From an uncultured Clostridia bacterium (lineage in GTDB: Bacteria > Bacillota > Clostridia > Christensenellales > Aristaeellaceae), in NCBI GenBank assembly GCA_934631985.1, contig CAKTYE010000091.1, positions 1-8,179 of the forward strand: a stretch of 8,179 nucleotides of DNA, given 5' to 3'. The position numbers were made by a program, and so were the translations under genes. Below the pieces are notes generated by a model. It ran no database searches and was not told where the DNA came from. It saw only the letters and a list, made by a program, of their open reading frames with translations. Positions within the stretch are counted from its first letter, which is position 1; every line of letters starts with the position of its first letter. Shown here piece after piece: positions 6,047 through 8,179 of the stretch.

Positions 6047-6086
6047 GCGAGGGAGGGGCTTCTGGCACAGAAGCCGCCTCCCTCGC
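6047..6086 (-). terminator. Strong hairpin terminator after the antiporter subunit gene
   Basis: Ten base pairs (6047-6056 with 6077-6086) and eight more (6057-6064 with 6068-6075) stack with one bulged base and a three-base loop. The hairpin begins eight bases after the minus-strand stop codon at 6095. On that strand it opens with GGGAGGCGGC, the same way the hairpins at 287-320 and 5847-5878 open downstream of their own genes. There is no U-run. Confidence 0.6.
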
Positions 6087-6094
6087 AGTACCTC

Positions 6095-8152
6095 TTACCT
6101 CATCAGCAGATATGCACAGGTGAAGTAGAGACCGATGCACAGGAGAAGCAGACCGAAGGACACGCTGCGGGTAATGCGGCGAGAACCAGCGGAAGCAGTC
6201 TGCCAGGAAGCGTCGAACACATACTCGAAGTCGGTGCGCATGGGATGACGGCGCAGGAAGGTTGCATTCAGGAACTTCGCAATGGCGTTCATCACACAGC
6301 CGCAGCCGTAAGTGAAGCGATTGCCTACCGGCACTGCACGGTGCTGATGATTCTTGCGGAACAGCGTGTCGCGCAGGAACAGCACAATGCGCTCGGGCAG
6401 CTCTGCTACCGCCCGCACCACCAGGGTGCAGGCATTGGGCAGCAGCTTCAGCAGCACGGGACGGTATACACCATCCTCCAGGTCCAGCTTCTGAGGCCAG
6501 CGGTTGGTGTACACGCGCACACCACGCTCATTCTTTGCCATCAGACACAGACGTACCACCAGGAAGTACACCGCGACACCAATGAGAATAGACTCCGCCG
6601 CGCCCAGCAGATTCTCCCCCGAGAAGTAGTGGATGGGTGCAGCAATGACCTCCTGCCCAAAGAAGGGAGCGCACAGTGCACCGATGGGGGAGAACAGCTG
6701 ACCGGGCAGCAGACCCAACAGGGGCAGCACCACCGCGGAGAGCATCAGCGCCGTTGCCGTGCGCTTGTTCATGTACTTGCCGGACATCGCGTCGTATTCT
6801 GCTTGATGCTCCGGGTTCTTTTCCCAGAACAGGCAGATGTACAGCTTCAGCATGTATGCCACCGTCAAGCCGCCGGAAATAATGAACAGGATCTCCAGGA
6901 ACTTGTAGCTGCCATAGGCAACGCCCAGCTCCTGCAGGTGCGCAATGTACTCCAGAATGGCCTCATGGATCAGGCTCTTGGAGTTGTAGCCGCTGCCCAG
7001 CGGGGGAACGCAGGCAATGGACAGCGCACCCAGCACAAATGCAATGTGCAGCAGAGGCTTCTTGCGGCCGAAGCCGCGAATGTCGTTCAGGTTCAGCTTG
7101 TGCAGATTCATGAACACAACGCCAGCCGCCATGAACAGCGTCAGCTTGATGAGCGAATGGTTCATCATGTGCATCACACTGCCGTAAGCCGCCAGCGAGC
7201 CTTCCTGGCCCAGCAGTACCATCATGCTCAGGCCTACTGTGATGAAGCCGATTTGGCTCATGGAGGAGCAGGCAAGCACCCGCTTCAAGTCCACAGAGAA
7301 CAGCGCCAGCACAGCGCCCAGGAACATGGTGATCGCGCCCAGCGTCAGCAGCCCATCAGCAAACCAGGCGTCGCCCTGCATCAGGTTCGCGCAGATAACG
7401 ATCGTGCCAAACACGCCGGATTTGGTGAGGATACCGGACAGCAGCGCACTGGCAGGTGCGGGCGCGACAGGGTGCGCCTTGGGCAGCCAGATGTGCAGGG
7501 GGAACAGACCAGCCTTTGCCGCGAAGCCGACCAGCGTCAGCCAGGTCGCAACGGTCAGCTGAGAACGATCCGTCAGCGCAGCCACCGCTGCCTTCATCCC
7601 CTCAAAGGAGAGGGTACCCAGCTCACGGTAGAGCAGGAACAGACCCATCAGCGTGGTCAGACCGCCGATCACTGCAACTGCCAGATAAGTGGCGGCGGCA
7701 CGGAGCGCACCGTTCGTCTCCTCCTGCGCGACCCACACATAGCTGGTCAGGGACATGATCTCGAAGAAGATCAGCGTGGTGTACAGGTCATCGGAGAGGA
7801 ACACGCCCACCGTGGCGCCCAGGGTCATCAGATTAAAGAAGTAGTAACGGTTGCGGTTGTGATAATGCCCGAAGTATTCGGGGGAGAACCAGCCGGTCAG
7901 CATCCACATGAACGCCGCAACGGTGGCATACAGCGCACGGAAGCCGTCTGCCTTCAGGTGCAGGCCCAGCCCGCAGAAGCCCTCCCAGGCAAAGCTGCCG
8001 TGGAAGAAGTTCGTTGCCAGCGCACCGGCGAACACCGCCGTCACCGTAGCCATCATCACCAGGTCACGTTTGGACTTGGAGGCGCGGCCGAGTACATAGC
8101 AAACCACCGCCATGACCATGGGGCCAAAGCACAAAATGGGATAAAGCAGCAT
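6095..8152 (-). CDS. NuoL/MrpA-like proton-conducting membrane subunit
   Basis: This 685-residue polytopic protein belongs to the proton/sodium antiporter-like subunits shared by complex I (NuoL/M/N), Mrp antiporters and membrane-bound hydrogenases. The channel residues of the family are visible: Glu131 in FFEIMSLTSY (helix 5), Lys213 in GFAAKAGLFPLHIWLPKAHP (helix 7), Lys244 in LSGILTKSGVFG (helix 8), His/Lys in NHSLIKLT (332-338), and Lys392 in PPLGSGYNSKSLI (helix 12). Lysine at this last site fits NuoL or NuoN better than NuoM. The core ends near residue 540. A polar, partly amphipathic stretch (541-663) and one last membrane helix (664-683) follow, like the lateral helix and final helix of NuoL. 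AAGGAGG lies 7 bases before the ATG. The gene starts 16 bases after an upstream stop codon, so it is probably the last gene of an operon; which enzyme it serves cannot be told from this window. Confidence 0.85.
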   Translation of the reverse strand: MLLYPILCFGPMVMAVVCYVLGRASKSKRDLVMMATVTAVFAGALATNFFHGSFAWEGFCGLGLHLKADGFRALYATVAAFMWMLTGWFSPEYFGHYHNRNRYYFFNLMTLGATVGVFLSDDLYTTLIFFEIMSLTSYVWVAQEETNGALRAAATYLAVAVIGGLTTLMGLFLLYRELGTLSFEGMKAAVAALTDRSQLTVATWLTLVGFAAKAGLFPLHIWLPKAHPVAPAPASALLSGILTKSGVFGTIVICANLMQGDAWFADGLLTLGAITMFLGAVLALFSVDLKRVLACSSMSQIGFITVGLSMMVLLGQEGSLAAYGSVMHMMNHSLIKLTLFMAAGVVFMNLHKLNLNDIRGFGRKKPLLHIAFVLGALSIACVPPLGSGYNSKSLIHEAILEYIAHLQELGVAYGSYKFLEILFIISGGLTVAYMLKLYICLFWEKNPEHQAEYDAMSGKYMNKRTATALMLSAVVLPLLGLLPGQLFSPIGALCAPFFGQEVIAAPIHYFSGENLLGAAESILIGVAVYFLVVRLCLMAKNERGVRVYTNRWPQKLDLEDGVYRPVLLKLLPNACTLVVRAVAELPERIVLFLRDTLFRKNHQHRAVPVGNRFTYGCGCVMNAIAKFLNATFLRRHPMRTDFEYVFDASWQTASAGSRRITRSVSFGLLLLCIGLYFTCAYLLMR

Positions 8153-8168
8153 CGGAATGCCTCCTTTC

Positions 8169-8179
8169 TTACAGCATCA
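8169..8179 (-). CDS. 3' end of an upstream operon gene (partial)
   Basis: On the minus strand the window opens with ..TG ATG CTG TAA and then the ribosome site of the antiporter subunit. A stop codon 16 bases before the next start, with AAGGAGG between them, is typical of a tightly packed operon. Only two codons are visible, so the frame is a guess and the product cannot be identified. In this gene family the neighbour is often another Nuo/Mrp-like membrane subunit. Confidence 0.3.

Larger units (their letters stand above)
5847..6063 (+). repeat. Structured intergenic repeat, copy B
   Basis: This copy begins three bases after the TAG of the acyltransferase fusion gene and aligns along its whole length with the reverse complement of 101-320. 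It contains a terminator-like hairpin (5847-5878), a second stem (CCCTCC at 5884-5889 with GGAGGG at 5902-5907), an AT-rich spacer, the central long palindrome (5928-5999), a linker containing CAACCCTAA, and a tail ending in AGGGAGGGGCTTCT. Unlike copy A, its tail continues into a hairpin (6047-6086) that terminates the facing gene. The element therefore fills the whole convergent intergenic space. Confidence 0.85.

Overview
The window is about 8.2 kb of GC-rich DNA. It probably comes from an anaerobic Gram-positive bacterium of the Clostridia type, likely gut-associated. The evidence is indirect: strong AGGAGG-type ribosome sites, GTG and TTG starts, a MalE-like solute-binding protein, and a complex-I/Mrp-type proton-antiporter subunit of the kind common in anaerobic Firmicutes. 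No species can be named from the sequence.

Layout. Positions 1-331 are non-coding and contain copy A of a structured repeat. A three-gene minus-strand cluster (3513 down to 332) encodes a small two-helix membrane protein with a TTG start, a stand-alone UspA-fold protein, and a large exported protein that joins a beta-propeller-like N-terminal half to a family-1-type solute-binding domain. A divergent intergenic region (3514-3738) has one good promoter on each strand, separated by a run of helically phased A-tracts. The plus-strand gene at 3739-5844 encodes a 12-helix transporter-like domain fused to a PlsC-like acyltransferase domain. Copy B of the repeat fills the gap to a minus-strand NuoL/MrpA-like membrane subunit (6095-8152), which appears to be the last gene of an operon entering from the right.

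The most notable non-coding signal is the pair of roughly 220-bp repeats (101-320 and 5847-6063). They are in inverted orientation and bracket the four genes between them. Each begins just after a stop codon with a strong hairpin and carries a 20-22-bp central palindrome enclosing a small inner hairpin. Between the two copies, one base pair of the inner hairpin has changed on both sides, so pairing is kept. This suggests a mobile or multicopy structured intergenic element that also serves as a transcription terminator.

Functional links between the genes are weak. The membrane protein, Usp-like protein and binding protein are probably co-transcribed. No ABC permease, hydrogenase or other complex-I subunit is complete in the window, so the partners of the binding protein and the antiporter subunit lie elsewhere.
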